A DNA stretch of 62,760 nucleotides. Origin: Rhizobiales bacterium Ga0077525 (lineage in GTDB: Bacteria; Pseudomonadota; Alphaproteobacteria; Rhizobiales; Xanthobacteraceae). The stretch is taken from the NCBI GenBank assembly GCA_001464835.1, contig LNDS01000041.1, positions 1-62,760 on the forward strand. Reading direction: 5' to 3'. Each line of letters opens with the position of its first letter. The first letter of the stretch is position 1. Positions 18,131 to 29,361 of the stretch are shown piece by piece. The position numbers and the translations under genes were made by a program. The notes beneath the pieces are model-generated. The model saw only the letters and a program-made list of their open reading frames with translations. It did no database searches and was not told the DNA's origin.

Positions 18131-19966
18131 ATGGCGACCGGAAACGGCAAATTGAACGGCGGTCCTTCGATTGGCGGCAAGGCCTATCCGATCGAAGACC
18201 ACAGCTATGACGTCGTGGTTGTCGGCGCCGGCGGCGCCGGACTGCGCGCCGTGGTCGGCTGCTCGGAAGCGGGCCTTCGCACCGCTTGCATCACCAAGGT
18301 CTTCCCGACCCGCTCGCATACCGTCGCAGCGCAAGGCGGCATCGCCGCCGCGCTCGGCAATATGGGCGAGGACGACTGGAAGTGGCATATGTACGATACG
18401 GTTAAGGGCGCCGACTGGCTCGGCGACCAGGACACCATCGAATATATGTGCCGCAACGCGCCGGCCGCGGTGTACGAACTTGAACACTGGGGCATGCCGT
18501 TCTCGCGCCGCGAGGAAGACGGCAAGATCTACCAGCGCCCGTTCGGCGGCATGACCACGCATTACGGCAAGGGCACCGCGCAGCGCACTTGCGCCGCCGC
18601 CGACCGCACCGGCCACGCCATGCTGCACACGATGTACGGCCAGGCGCTCAAGCATAACGCCGAGTTCTACATCGAGTATTTCGCGCTCGACATGATCATG
18701 GACGAGAGCGGCCGCTGCCGTGGCGTGATCGCGCTCAACATGGACGATGGCACGCTGCACCGCTTCACGTCGAACATGACCATCATGGCGACCGGTGGCT
18801 ATGGCCGCACTTATTTCTCCTGCACCTCGGCGCATATCTGCACCGGCGACGGCAACGCCATGGTGCTGCGCGCGGGCCTGCCATTGCAGGACATGGAGTT
18901 CGTCCAGTTTCATCCGACCGGTATTTACCCGGCCGGCTGCCTGATTACCGAAGGGTCGCGCGGCGAAGGCGGCTATCTGGTCAATTCCGAAGGCGAGCGC
19001 TTCATGGAGCGCTACGCGCCGTCGGCCAAGGACCTTGCCTCACGCGACGTCGTCTCGCGCTCGATGACCATCGAGATCCGCGAAGGCCGCGGCGTCGGCA
19101 AGGAAAAGGACCACATTTTCCTGCATCTCGATCATCTCGATCCGGCGATCCTGCAGGAGCGCCTGCCCGGCATTTCCGAGACGGCGCGCATCTTTGCCGG
19201 CGTCGATATCACCCGCGAACCGATCCCCGTGCTGCCGACCGTGCACTACAACATGGGCGGCATCGCCACGAATTATCACGGCGAGGCGCTGACCAAGAAG
19301 GACGGCAACCCGGACACCGTGATCCCCGGCCTGATGGCGATCGGCGAAGCGGCCTGCGTCTCGGTGCATGGCGCCAACCGCCTCGGCTCGAATTCGCTGA
19401 TCGATCTCGTCGTGTTCGGCCGCGCCGCCGCGCTGCGCTGCGCCGAGCTGCTGACGCCCGGCGAGAAGCAGCCGGAGCTGCCCAAGGATTCGGCCGACAA
19501 GGCGCTCGCCCGCCTCGACCATTTCCGCTTCGCGTCCGGCGGCACGCCGACCGCGCAGCTTCGCCTGAAGATGCAGAAGGTCATGCAGAGCAATTGCGCC
19601 GTGTTCCGCACCGGCGAAATTCTCGAAGAAGGCCACCAGCTGATCCACCAGGTCTATGGCGGCATGACCGATATCGGCGTGTCGGATCGCTCGCTGGTGT
19701 GGAATTCCGACCTGATCGAGACGCTCGAACTGGACAATCTTATTTCGCAGGCCGTCGTCACCATGGACTCGGCGCGCAACCGCACCGAAAGCCGCGGCGG
19801 CCACGCGCGCGAGGATTATCCGGACCGCGACGACAAGGAATGGATGAAGCACACTCTGGCGTGGATCGACACCAAGGGCGACGTGAAGATCGACTACCGC
19901 CCGGTGCACACCTACACGCTGACCAACGACGTTTCGTATATCGAACCCAAAGCGCGGGTGTACTAA
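18131..19966 (+). CDS. sdhA: Succinate dehydrogenase flavoprotein subunit
   Basis: This 611-residue protein has the FAD motif [14 protein letters not shown] (residues 27-40), the covalent FAD His63 in [10 protein letters not shown], the substrate-site segment [21 protein letters not shown] and [18 protein letters not shown]. It oxidises succinate to fumarate and passes electrons to SdhB. The length is normal and all key motifs are intact. A 269-residue frame on the opposite strand is a codon-bias shadow. Confidence 0.98.
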   Translation: MATGNGKLNGGPSIGGKAYPIEDHSYDVVVVGAGGAGLRAVVGCSEAGLRTACITKVFPTRSHTVAAQGGIAAALGNMGEDDWKWHMYDTVKGADWLGDQDTIEYMCRNAPAAVYELEHWGMPFSRREEDGKIYQRPFGGMTTHYGKGTAQRTCAAADRTGHAMLHTMYGQALKHNAEFYIEYFALDMIMDESGRCRGVIALNMDDGTLHRFTSNMTIMATGGYGRTYFSCTSAHICTGDGNAMVLRAGLPLQDMEFVQFHPTGIYPAGCLITEGSRGEGGYLVNSEGERFMERYAPSAKDLASRDVVSRSMTIEIREGRGVGKEKDHIFLHLDHLDPAILQERLPGISETARIFAGVDITREPIPVLPTVHYNMGGIATNYHGEALTKKDGNPDTVIPGLMAIGEAACVSVHGANRLGSNSLIDLVVFGRAAALRCAELLTPGEKQPELPKDSADKALARLDHFRFASGGTPTAQLRLKMQKVMQSNCAVFRTGEILEEGHQLIHQVYGGMTDIGVSDRSLVWNSDLIETLELDNLISQAVVTMDSARNRTESRGGHAREDYPDRDDKEWMKHTLAWIDTKGDVKIDYRPVHTYTLTNDVSYIEPKARVY

Positions 19967-19967
19967 G

Positions 19968-20747
19968 ATGGTCGAAATCACGCTGCCGAAGAACTCCAGG
20001 GTCACCGAAGGCAAGACATGGCCGCGCACGTCGCACGCCACCAACCTGACCGAGTTCAAGATCTACCGCTGGAATCCGGATGACGGTGCCAATCCGCACA
20101 TCGACACCTACTATGTCGACCGCGACGATTGCGGCCCAATGGTTCTCGACGCGCTGATCTGGATCAAGAACAACGTCGATCCGACGCTCACGTTCCGCCG
20201 CTCCTGCCGCGAAGGCGTCTGCGGCTCCTGCGCGATGAACATCGACGGCACCAACACGCTCGCCTGCACCAAGGCGATCGACGACAACAAGACGCCGCTC
20301 AAGGTCTATCCGCTGCCGCACCAGCCGGTGGTCAAGGACCTGGTGCCCGACCTGAAGAATTTCTACGCGCAATACGCTTCGATCGAACCCTGGCTGCACA
20401 CCGTGACGCCGGCGCCCGAGAAGGAATGGAAGCAGAGCCACGAGGATCGCACCAAGCTCGACGGCATGTACGAGTGCATCCTGTGCGCCTGTTGCTCGAC
20501 GTCATGCCCGAGCTACTGGTGGAACTCGGATCGCTATCTCGGCCCGGCCGCTTTGTTGCAGGCCAATCGCTGGGTGCAGGATTCGCGCGATGAAGCGACC
20601 GGTGAACGCCTTGATAATCTCGAAGACCCATTTCGGCTCTATCGCTGCCACACCATCATGAACTGCTCCAAGGCCTGCCCGAAGGGGCTCAACCCGGCCA
20701 AGGAAATCGCCACGCTGAAGAAGGCGCTGGTCGATCGGCAGGTCTAG
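19968..20747 (+). CDS. sdhB: Succinate dehydrogenase iron-sulfur subunit
   Basis: This 259-residue protein has the 2Fe-2S motif [12 protein letters not shown] and the clusters [12 protein letters not shown] and [11 protein letters not shown] for the 4Fe-4S and 3Fe-4S centres. It wires electrons from SdhA to the membrane quinone site. It starts 1 base after the sdhA stop and ends the operon. No clear rho-independent terminator follows; the next gene begins about 110 bases later. Confidence 0.98.
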   Translation: MVEITLPKNSRVTEGKTWPRTSHATNLTEFKIYRWNPDDGANPHIDTYYVDRDDCGPMVLDALIWIKNNVDPTLTFRRSCREGVCGSCAMNIDGTNTLACTKAIDDNKTPLKVYPLPHQPVVKDLVPDLKNFYAQYASIEPWLHTVTPAPEKEWKQSHEDRTKLDGMYECILCACCSTSCPSYWWNSDRYLGPAALLQANRWVQDSRDEATGERLDNLEDPFRLYRCHTIMNCSKACPKGLNPAKEIATLKKALVDRQV

Positions 20748-20858
20748 TTGCAAGTCTGATCGGAACGACTTTTCGCGATCTCAAATCCGCCTGGCGCGAG
20801 TGGCGTCCACTGTCGTTATTGCCTAAGCTTCCCGGAATATTTTGGGAGGATGATGGCG

Positions 20859-21848
20859 ATGACGAAGCGGTTCACGGCACGCAACCTCGGCTTTTCCCTT
20901 CTGGCCGCCGCGCTTCTGATCGGCGCCGCCGGGCGCCCGGCGCAGGCGCAGAAATATCCCGACCATCCGGTCAAGATCGTCATCCCGCTTGGCCCCGGCG
21001 GCGTCGGCGACATCACCGCACGCATTCTCGCCGACCGGCTGACCGAACAAATGGGCCAGCGCTTCGTCGTCGAGAACATGGCGGGCCCGGGCGGCATCGC
21101 CGCGATGCGCGCGGTGACCGCAGCGCCGGCCGACGGGCATACCTTGATGCTGATGACCGGCGGCATCGCCAGCGCCGTGCCGCTGTTCAAGCAGTTCCCG
21201 GTCGATATCGCCGGCGAACTCGCGCCCGTTACTGCGCTCGGCTATTTCGACTGCCTGTTCGTCACCAATGCGCAGTCCGAATTCAAGACGCTCGGCGATT
21301 TCCTCGCCGCTGCCAAGGCCAGCCCCGGCAAGCTGAATATCGGCACGATCAGCGCCGGCGGCGTGCAGCATCTCACCGCCAATTATTTCAAGCAGGCGGC
21401 CGGCATCGATGTCGTCGTCGTGCCGTTCAAGAATACGCCGGACGCCATCGTCGCACTGCTGCGCAACGACGTGAACATGGTGATCGATTTCTACGCCGCG
21501 CTGAAAGGCAACGTGCAGGGCGGTACGCTGCGCGCCGTCGCCTGGGCCGGCCCGACGCCGTCGCCGGCCATTCCGGAGTTGAAGACCGCCGAGGCGCAAG
21601 GCGTCAAAGGCTTCCAGGCCAATTCGTGGAATTCGATTTACGTAAAGGCCGGCACGCCGCAGCCGATCATCGCCGCGATCAACAAGGCGGTCGCCGAATT
21701 CGTCGCCGACCCGGCGGTCAAAGCCAAGCTGCTCGACCTCGGCATCGACTCGAAGGCCAGCACGCCGGCCGAGATGGACGCGCAGATGCGCGGCGACATC
21801 AAGAAGTGGGCCGAAGTGATCGAGAAGGCCGGTATCGAAAAGAGGTGA
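20859..21848 (+). CDS. Bug/TctC-family periplasmic substrate-binding protein
   Basis: This 329-residue protein has a signal peptide (cleaved after AQA near residue 30). Mature segments are typical of tripartite tricarboxylate transporter receptors: YPDHPVKIVIPLGPGGVGDI, VENMAGPGGIAAM and GVKGFQANSWNSIYVKAGTP. Such receptors bind carboxylates or related acids. No TctA or TctB membrane genes are present in the window, so it is an orphan receptor. Three in-frame ATGs occur at 20850, 20853 and 20859; 20859 has the best spacing (9 bases) from GGGAGG. Confidence 0.9.
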   Translation: MTKRFTARNLGFSLLAAALLIGAAGRPAQAQKYPDHPVKIVIPLGPGGVGDITARILADRLTEQMGQRFVVENMAGPGGIAAMRAVTAAPADGHTLMLMTGGIASAVPLFKQFPVDIAGELAPVTALGYFDCLFVTNAQSEFKTLGDFLAAAKASPGKLNIGTISAGGVQHLTANYFKQAAGIDVVVVPFKNTPDAIVALLRNDVNMVIDFYAALKGNVQGGTLRAVAWAGPTPSPAIPELKTAEAQGVKGFQANSWNSIYVKAGTPQPIIAAINKAVAEFVADPAVKAKLLDLGIDSKASTPAEMDAQMRGDIKKWAEVIEKAGIEKR

Positions 21849-21968
21849 GCCGGTTGTGGCGCTGCTGGCGAATATCGGCGAGCGATAGCGTTTTGACACC
21901 CGCGAGGGTGACGCGGACTGCAACTTATGCTTGCTTCGGTTGCATGACTGACGCACTCTGAAAGCCCT

Positions 21969-23105
21969 GTGGGGCTGAGGGGTGTGGCGTTGCGTTGGGG
22001 CCGCGTTGGATCCGCGATTACAAGCATAATTCTGGCCGCTGCCTGCGCGCCGGTCAGCCGGCTGCCGGCATTGGACAAGGACGCCATAGAGGCCGAGCAG
22101 CGGCTCGAGCAAATCGCGCATATCCGCAAATATTATTCCGAACTGCACCGCGTCGACACGATCGCCTTCCGCATCCGCACTGCCAATCGCGCCGACTGCC
22201 GCGGCTGGGAGTCGGCGCAAATCGGCCTCTTCGCGGCAACGCCGCAAAGCCTGCCGCACAAGTACCGCTCTTATTCGCGCGAAGCGCTCAACCTGACCTG
22301 GGCGCGGCTGACCGTGATCTCCGTGGTGGAGAATTCGCCGGCGTCCGAGGCTGGCATCGCCGTCGGCGACGAGATCATTGCGCTCAACGGCGAACTCATT
22401 CCGGTGACCGGCACGGCCGGCTGGATGGCCGGCTGGCTCAAGCATCACGGCGCCAGGCCCTTGCAAGCCAATATCCGGCGCGACGGCGACGACCGCACCG
22501 TGACCATCAACCCGGTAATGGGCTGCGCCATTCCGATCGTTTACGTCACTGATGATGCGGTCAACGCATCGACCGATGGCAAGAGAATCACGATCCATTC
22601 AGCTTTCGTCACTCTGACGAAATCAGATGCGCAACTCGCGCTCGTGATTGGCCATGAACTGGCGCATGCAAACCTGGGCCACATCGACAAAAAAATGTTC
22701 AACGCGGTGCTGGGCTGGGTCGGCGGCACAGCGATCGATGTCGGCATTCTTGCCGGCGGCATTTCGACAGGCGGCGCCTTTGGCAAGGAATTTGAGAAAG
22801 CGGGGCTGCGCGCCTATAGCGTCAACTTCGAGCGTGAAGCCGACTATGTCGGCGCCTACTACGCCGCGCGCGCGGGCTATGACCTCAACGGCGTGGAGGA
22901 AGTCTGGCGCGCTGTCGGCCTATCGCATCCCAACTCTATTCGCCTTGCCAGAACTCACCCGATTACCCCAGTGCGTTTCCTGCAAATGAAGAAAGTCGCT
23001 GAGGAAATCGCGGACAAGCGGCGTCGCAATCTGCCGCTAATCCCGGAGCTGAAATTCATGCAGACAGAAAACGAAGCCGAGCCGCCGGACGTCAGTAACC
23101 GCTAG
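21969..23105 (+). CDS. M48-family metallopeptidase lipoprotein with PDZ-like domain
   Basis: This 378-residue protein has a lipobox (ILAAAC, Cys26), suggesting a membrane-anchored lipoprotein. A PDZ-like segment at about 115-180 (VVENSPASEAGIAVGDEIIALNG) precedes an M48 protease domain with HELAH (His229, Glu230, His233) and the third ligand region EREAD (Glu288). These features suggest an envelope-quality-control protease like BepA/LoiP, with a PDZ insertion. The start is uncertain: GTG 21969 is given and GTG 21984 is possible. It converges on the small lipoprotein gene with a 0-base gap. Confidence 0.82.
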   Translation: MGLRGVALRWGRVGSAITSIILAAACAPVSRLPALDKDAIEAEQRLEQIAHIRKYYSELHRVDTIAFRIRTANRADCRGWESAQIGLFAATPQSLPHKYRSYSREALNLTWARLTVISVVENSPASEAGIAVGDEIIALNGELIPVTGTAGWMAGWLKHHGARPLQANIRRDGDDRTVTINPVMGCAIPIVYVTDDAVNASTDGKRITIHSAFVTLTKSDAQLALVIGHELAHANLGHIDKKMFNAVLGWVGGTAIDVGILAGGISTGGAFGKEFEKAGLRAYSVNFEREADYVGAYYAARAGYDLNGVEEVWRAVGLSHPNSIRLARTHPITPVRFLQMKKVAEEIADKRRRNLPLIPELKFMQTENEAEPPDVSNR

Positions 23106-23531
23106 TTAGGTGCATTCCTTGGAAAGACACACCTTCTCCAACTCCGGAAACGGCTTGTAGGCGGCGTTGACGCACTGGTCTTTGCCCGCCTCGACAAGCT
23201 GGTTGAGCCTGCCGGCAAAGAAAATCGCGATGCGAACCTTGACGCCGGTATACTGCTTTGCCGTATCGCGCGAATTCAACCTTACGCACGACGCGAAGCG
23301 CTGTTCGCGGCCGATCGTCATCAGCGCCGGCTCGCTGATCGCGGCGTCGCGCACATTGGTCGGGTCGTCCAGCGTTTGCCGCAGCGTGTCGATGATATCC
23401 TGCTTGTAATTGACCGGAACGATATTGGGCTCCGGCTCTTTCGGCTTGCCGAGGTATTCGTTGGCCCCGCAACCCGCCACTGCCAAAGCAATGGCGCCAG
23501 CAAACACAATCCGCAGCGCGCGTGTCGTCAT
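23106..23531 (-). CDS. Hypothetical lipoprotein
   Basis: This 141-residue protein has a lipoprotein signal (LAVAGC, Cys21). The mature part has four further Cys and a segment VRIAIFFAGRLNQLVEAGKD, and it ends CLSKECT. The family appears conserved in Rhizobiales but no function is recognised. It is downstream of argG on the same strand (29 bases between them) and may be co-transcribed, although no functional link is apparent. Its end touches the convergent M48 gene. Confidence 0.75.
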   Translation of the reverse strand: MTTRALRIVFAGAIALAVAGCGANEYLGKPKEPEPNIVPVNYKQDIIDTLRQTLDDPTNVRDAAISEPALMTIGREQRFASCVRLNSRDTAKQYTGVKVRIAIFFAGRLNQLVEAGKDQCVNAAYKPFPELEKVCLSKECT

Positions 23532-23560
23532 CGGAAATCCCCCGGTCGAAAGTGCCGCAC

Positions 23561-24796
<1,236 letters not shown>

Positions 24797-24987
24797 TGAT
24801 CGCCTTTGAGAATTAGCCGGAACGCGGCCGAAAATCCGGTCGGACTATAGGGGGAGCAGCCTTGGGCGCAAGCGCATCCCGGGTGCGGCCGCACGTGCAA
24901 TCTCACGCTGTTATCCTACGTGATACAATCTATTGTTGCATACAAAAAACCACCGCCCTAGGATGCGGCGGGGAAGGAGTGCCGCCG

Positions 24988-26142
24988 ATGAAACGCCGCG
25001 CCGCCTGGGGTCTTTCCGTTTTTTTCCTTTTGATCGCCGTGCTGGCGCCGTCGGCGCCGCGCGCATCCGATCACGCCGATCCGCTGAACCTGACCGATCC
25101 AAACGCCAACATCACCGGGCTATTCATTTTCCCGAAGGACGATCAGTACGTCCTGATCTTCAATGTGCGGCGGGCGCTGACCGCGCCAAAGCCCTATGAG
25201 CTTTCGGCCTATGAATATGTCGTCAGCATCGATCTGACGACCCCGGTGACGTTCGACAGCGCCGAGGACCGGGCGCGCTATGGCGGCACGATTCCCGTGC
25301 CGGACAAATTGCATCCCGACGTGTCGATCAAGGTTAAGCTCAACGACGACACCAGCCTGAAATCGATCGACTATACGGGCTTAAAGAACACCGACCGCAT
25401 CCGCACCTTCACCGGCGTGCGCGACGACCCGTTCATCTTCCCGCGCTTCTTCAAGAGGAACGTCATCTCGATGGTGATGAGCATTCCGAAGAATGCGTTT
25501 CCAGACGGACAGCAGGATTTCATTTTGTGGGGCACGACCTATGTCAACGGCAAGGTGTCGGACCGCGTCGGCCGATCGGTGCGCAGCCAGTTGCCGCGCT
25601 TTCCGATCCTGAATTTGTTTGAGCCCAAGGATCAGGTCGAAAAGCTCACCAAGGCCAAGGATTTTCTCGACAAGACCTACAATTACCTCGACGGCAACAA
25701 AGAGTGGTGGTCGCAGGCGATTGGCGGCCTGCTGCAATTTACTTTCCAGTTGCGCAAATACGATCTGGCGCCCGACGTAATGATCTTCACCACGCGTTTC
25801 CCGCCGGTCTATCCGAACGGCCGGCAGCTGGCTGACGACGTCAACGCCATCCAATGCACGACCGGCGATTGCCTGTTACAGGACTTGTCTTTCGCCGAAG
25901 GCGGCTGGCCGCGCGCGGTCGTCAACGACAAACCATTTCTGACCGAGTTTCCCTATCTCGCCGAGCCGTTCCCGGATTCGCCGGAAAGAGTCCGGACGAG
26001 CAGCATCTGGACCTATCTCCTGCCGGTGCTGATCGTGTTCTCCGTCTTGATCTGGGGACTGGTTGAAATCATCTGGCGCGGGATTCGCTGGCTGTGGCGC
26101 AGGATCGCCGCCAAATTCTTTGCCCGGCCGGTCGCTGCTTGA
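24988..26142 (+). CDS. DUF4331 domain protein, exported and membrane-anchored
   Basis: This 384-residue protein has a signal peptide (about residues 1-26) and a DUF4331 domain beginning SDHADPLNLTDPNANITGLF. A single C-terminal membrane helix (about 347-367, WTYLLPVLIVFSVLIWGLV) precedes a basic tail. Most of the protein should be periplasmic. DUF4331 has no established activity. ATG 24988 has GGAAGGAG upstream. It is the first gene of an overlapping three-gene operon with a DUF4198 protein and a HupE/UreJ-type membrane protein, which suggests a role in metal handling. Confidence 0.85.
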   Translation: MKRRAAWGLSVFFLLIAVLAPSAPRASDHADPLNLTDPNANITGLFIFPKDDQYVLIFNVRRALTAPKPYELSAYEYVVSIDLTTPVTFDSAEDRARYGGTIPVPDKLHPDVSIKVKLNDDTSLKSIDYTGLKNTDRIRTFTGVRDDPFIFPRFFKRNVISMVMSIPKNAFPDGQQDFILWGTTYVNGKVSDRVGRSVRSQLPRFPILNLFEPKDQVEKLTKAKDFLDKTYNYLDGNKEWWSQAIGGLLQFTFQLRKYDLAPDVMIFTTRFPPVYPNGRQLADDVNAIQCTTGDCLLQDLSFAEGGWPRAVVNDKPFLTEFPYLAEPFPDSPERVRTSSIWTYLLPVLIVFSVLIWGLVEIIWRGIRWLWRRIAAKFFARPVAA

Positions 26143-26927
26143 TCCGCCTTGTTGTGCTCGCGGCCGCCGCACTGTTGCTGGCCGACGCTGCGCGGGCGCA
26201 CGATTTCTGGATCGAGCCATCGACGTTCAAGCCGCAGGCCGGCGGTATCGTCTCGGTGCGGCTCTTCGTCGGGCAGGACTTCACCGGCGATCCGCTGCCG
26301 CGCCAGTCGAGCGCGATCGAGCGGTTTTTCCTGCGTCAGGATGGCGCCGACACGAACATTGGCGGCGCCAACAACATCGATCCGGCCGGACTGTTTCGCA
26401 TGCCCGGCGCGGCGGCGGCGGTCATCGGCTACAGCAGCAATGGCAGTTCGACCGAATTGCAAGCGGCCAGGTTCGAGGACTATCTGCGGCAACACGAGTT
26501 GATCGCGGTTATCGAAGAACGCCGGCGGCGCAGCGAACAAAACAGGCCGGGCCGCGAGCGCTTTTACCGCTACGCCAAGGCCTTGCTGGCCGGATCGGCG
26601 AAATCCGCGGCGGCCACGCAGCCTTTGGGATTTGCCTATGAGATCGTGCCGGGCAACGATCCAACCGCGGTGGCGGGACCGCTGCGCTTCCGTATACTCT
26701 ACCAAGGCAAGCCGCTTGCCGGTGCTCTGGTGGAGGCCTTGTGGCGCGACGATCCATCGATACGGCTATCGACGCGCAGCGACGCGCAGGGCGGTTTCGA
26801 CTTTGCCTTGCCGCGGCCCGGCGTCTGGCTGGTCAAGTCGGTGCACATGATGCGAGCCGGATTTTTCGCCAGCGCCGATTGGGACAGCCTGTGGGCGTCG
26901 CTGACCTTCGAGGCGCCGAAGCCATGA
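26139..26927 (+). CDS. DUF4198 (NikM-like) periplasmic protein
   Basis: This 262-residue protein has a signal peptide ending ADAARA at residue 20, so the mature protein begins HDFWIEPSTF, the typical DUF4198 start. A C-terminal beta-sandwich module (about 175-260) includes FRILYQGKPLAGALVEAL and RSDAQGGFDFALPRPGVWLV. DUF4198 proteins are linked to nickel/cobalt uptake systems. I chose a TTG start at 26139 because it overlaps the upstream stop (TTGA) and yields a complete signal peptide; a GTG at 26094 is possible. The stop overlaps the start of the next gene. Confidence 0.82.
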   Translation: MIRLVVLAAAALLLADAARAHDFWIEPSTFKPQAGGIVSVRLFVGQDFTGDPLPRQSSAIERFFLRQDGADTNIGGANNIDPAGLFRMPGAAAAVIGYSSNGSSTELQAARFEDYLRQHELIAVIEERRRRSEQNRPGRERFYRYAKALLAGSAKSAAATQPLGFAYEIVPGNDPTAVAGPLRFRILYQGKPLAGALVEALWRDDPSIRLSTRSDAQGGFDFALPRPGVWLVKSVHMMRAGFFASADWDSLWASLTFEAPKP

Positions 26928-28021
26928 CGGCATTTGCACGCTTGCTGCTGCTTTGTCTGTTATGGCCGGCCGCCGCGTCCGCGCATGAAATCGGCACCAG
27001 CAATGTCCGGCTGACATTGCACAATGACCGCACCTGGTCGGCCGAGATCACCACCGCGCCGACGGCGCTCGCCAACAAGATCGGCCCGCAGGCGGGGCAG
27101 CCGCGCGTGACAGACTTGACCGCCGACATCGTGCGCGCGCGGCTGACCGCGGCGACGCAGATCATCGCCGAGTATATCGAAGTGCGTTTCGACGGCGTTG
27201 TATCGCCGGCGCGCGTTTCGGTGGCGCAAGTCGAGATGCCCGACGACAACGCCCTGCCCGCTTTCGTCGTGCTGCGCGCCGAAGGCCCGGTCCCGGCCAA
27301 TGCCAAGGCGGTGACCTGGCGCTACGGCCTGGTCTATTCGACCTACGCCGTCGTCTTTGCCGAGGAACGCGGCGGCAGCCCGGTCACGCAATGGATCGAT
27401 GGCGACGCCGAGAGCAACCCGTTTGCCATTCTCGGCGGCCGCCCGCCGCCAACGCGTCTTCAGATCGCGTGGCAATACCTGACGCTCGGCTTCGAGCATA
27501 TCGTGCCCGAAGGCCTCGACCATATCCTGTTCGTGCTCGGCATTTTCCTTTTGACGCCGCAGCTGAAGCCAATTTTGGTGCAGGTCACGGCCTTCACCGT
27601 CGCCCATTCGGTCACGCTCGGACTGACCATGTACGGCGTATTGTCGCTGCCATCGCACATCGTCGAACCGCTGATTTCGCTGTCGATCGCCTATGTCGCC
27701 ATCGAGAACATCGTCACGCAGAAACTGACGCCGTGGCGGCCGGTGCTGGTTTTCGGCTTCGGCCTCATTCACGGCATGGGCTTTGCCGGCGCGCTCGCCG
27801 AGCTGCATCTGCCGCGCGAGGAGATCATCCCGGCGCTGATCAGCTTCAATGTCGGCATCGAACTGGCGCAACTGGCCGTGATCGCCGCCGCCTATTTCGC
27901 GGTGTCGTTCTGGCTCGGCGACAAATGGTGGTACCGCGCCCGCGTCGTCATGCCGGTCTGCCTGGCGATCGCCGCCGCCGGCCTTTTCTGGACCGTGCAG
28001 CGAATCTTCTTTGAAGCCTAA
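26924..28021 (+). CDS. HupE/UreJ-type membrane protein with periplasmic N-terminal domain
   Basis: This 365-residue protein has a signal peptide (cleaved after ASA at residue 20, mature start HEIG) and a soluble domain to about residue 175. About six or seven membrane helices follow, with conserved HupE/UreJ residues: EHIVPEGLDH (His192, Asp199, His200), HSVTLGLT (His228) and HGMGFAG (His283). HupE/UreJ proteins are nickel permeases, so this is a candidate metal importer. The start ATG 26924 overlaps the previous stop (ATGA). Hydrogenase and urease genes are absent from the window. Confidence 0.85.
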   Translation: MTAFARLLLLCLLWPAAASAHEIGTSNVRLTLHNDRTWSAEITTAPTALANKIGPQAGQPRVTDLTADIVRARLTAATQIIAEYIEVRFDGVVSPARVSVAQVEMPDDNALPAFVVLRAEGPVPANAKAVTWRYGLVYSTYAVVFAEERGGSPVTQWIDGDAESNPFAILGGRPPPTRLQIAWQYLTLGFEHIVPEGLDHILFVLGIFLLTPQLKPILVQVTAFTVAHSVTLGLTMYGVLSLPSHIVEPLISLSIAYVAIENIVTQKLTPWRPVLVFGFGLIHGMGFAGALAELHLPREEIIPALISFNVGIELAQLAVIAAAYFAVSFWLGDKWWYRARVVMPVCLAIAAAGLFWTVQRIFFEA

Positions 28022-28338
28022 ACGCTGACGTCCTCATAGACGTCGACATCGGCGGCGCCGGCCAGCATCGCCCGCCACCCGGTGAGGAAGGTGCGGATCA
28101 TCGGATCGCTGGATACCTTCTGCCGATTCATCTCGACCGCCGCATTGGCCTCGTATTCGATCTCGATGCAGAACTGCGCCGGGTCGTCGACATTCTGCAG
28201 GAAGCGAAGCTTGGTGCCGCCGAGCGCGCGATAGAACGGCGCCGAACTGCGCATCAGCATCAGCACCTGGGCCGGATCGCCGAGCGCCCGCATCTTCATT
28301 TGCAGCACGCGCCTCAGGGGTTTCTCCGCTTCCGCCAT
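28018..28338 (-). CDS. Small conserved hypothetical protein (ABM-like fold possible)
   Basis: This 106-residue soluble protein runs from RRVLQMKMRALGDPAQVLML to RTFLTGWRAMLAGAADVDVY. The alternating strand/helix pattern with a central FCIEIEYEANAA is compatible with a dimeric alpha/beta barrel, but no family is firmly recognised. ATG 28338 follows a strong GGAGGTTCC site; longer frames upstream are spurious. It converges on the HupE-type gene with overlapping stop codons (28018-28021). Confidence 0.72.
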   Translation of the reverse strand: MAEAEKPLRRVLQMKMRALGDPAQVLMLMRSSAPFYRALGGTKLRFLQNVDDPAQFCIEIEYEANAAVEMNRQKVSSDPMIRTFLTGWRAMLAGAADVDVYEDVSV

Positions 28339-28468
28339 CAAGGAACCTCCGGTAAGGGCTTGGCCTAAACCATGTCGATTAATGTTACCGCGCAAACGCG
28401 CTACTGCGCCACCATGCGTTACGGTATTTCTGGTGCCCAGAGCTGAACTGTCACCATTGGGGCATTCG

Positions 28469-29305
28469 ATGTCAAAAGTTAACGCCAGTCTCGCCGCCGC
28501 CATCGCCGGCGCCGTGCTGATCGCGGCCACGCCGGCGTTCGCCGCGCAGTGCAATCACAAAGGCGGCTTCAACGGCTTCCTCGCCGACTACAAGAAGGAA
28601 GCCGCCGCGCAGGGCATTTCCGCGCGCGGCCTGGCCGCGCTCGACGGCGTCACGCTCGACGAGGCGGTTATCGCCGCCGACCGCAGGCAGAAGGTTTTCA
28701 GCCAGACCTTCGAACAGTTTTCCGGCCGCATGATTTCGAAGAGCCGGCTCGCCATCGGTGAGCGGATGATGCTGACCCACGCCTCAATGCTGCAACGGAT
28801 CGAGAAGCAGTACGGCGTGCCGGGCGCGGTTCTGATCGCGATCTGGGGCCTGGAAACCGACTACGGCACCGTGCACGGCAAGCGCTCGGTGGTTCGATCG
28901 GTTGCCACCTTGGCTTATGACTGCCGCCGCACCGAGCGTTTCCACACTGAACTGACGTCGGCATTGCGCATCGTCGATCGCGGCGACATGGCGTCGGCGC
29001 AGATGGTTGGCGAATGGGCCGGCGAGATCGGCCAGACCCAATTCCTGCCAAGCTCCTACGACAAGTACGCCGTCGACTTCGACGGCAATGGCCGCCGCGA
29101 TCTGGTCGGCAGCGTGCCGGATGTGCTCGCCTCGACGGCGAATTATCTCAAGGGCCATGGCTGGCAACGCGGCCAGGGATGGAGTCCGGGCCAGCCGAAC
29201 TTCGACGCCATCAAGGCCTGGAACAAGGCCGAGGTCTACGCCAAGACCATCGCGCTGTTCGCCGAGAAGCTCAACGGAAACAAAACCAAGAGCGCGCAGA
29301 AGTAA
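28469..29305 (+). CDS. Lytic murein transglycosylase, MltB type
   Basis: This 278-residue protein has a signal peptide (cleaved after AFA near residue 25) and an SLT_2 domain with the catalytic Glu129 in IWGLETDYG. It also has YDCRRTERFHTEL, GEIGQTQFLPSSY and DFDGNGRRDL. It cleaves peptidoglycan glycan strands in the periplasm. It lacks a lipobox, so it is probably a soluble periplasmic form, and it lacks the C-terminal peptidoglycan-binding domain seen in some relatives. The start ATG 28469 begins the signal peptide. Confidence 0.92.
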   Translation: MSKVNASLAAAIAGAVLIAATPAFAAQCNHKGGFNGFLADYKKEAAAQGISARGLAALDGVTLDEAVIAADRRQKVFSQTFEQFSGRMISKSRLAIGERMMLTHASMLQRIEKQYGVPGAVLIAIWGLETDYGTVHGKRSVVRSVATLAYDCRRTERFHTELTSALRIVDRGDMASAQMVGEWAGEIGQTQFLPSSYDKYAVDFDGNGRRDLVGSVPDVLASTANYLKGHGWQRGQGWSPGQPNFDAIKAWNKAEVYAKTIALFAEKLNGNKTKSAQK

Positions 29306-29332
29306 TCCTGCCGACTCCACGGCTGAACCATT

Positions 29333-29361
29333 ATCGCCGGGCCAAAAGCCCGGCGATTTTT
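29333..29361 (+). terminator. Rho-independent terminator of the transglycosylase gene
   Basis: A 10-bp perfect stem (ATCGCCGGGC with GCCCGGCGAT) has a CAAAA loop and is followed by TTTTTATTTT. The T-tract overlaps the stop codon of the convergent PAP2 gene. Confidence 0.88.

Noticed and set aside
18104..20059. Long open frames opposite sdhA and sdhB
   Set aside because: They are shadows of the well-supported sdh genes, with low-complexity His/Arg/Ala-rich translations and no ribosome-binding site of note.
26094..26142. GTG 26094 as start of the DUF4198 gene
   Set aside because: It would overlap the upstream gene by 49 bases and add residues before the signal peptide. The TTG at 26139 overlaps the stop codon neatly and gives a clean signal peptide.
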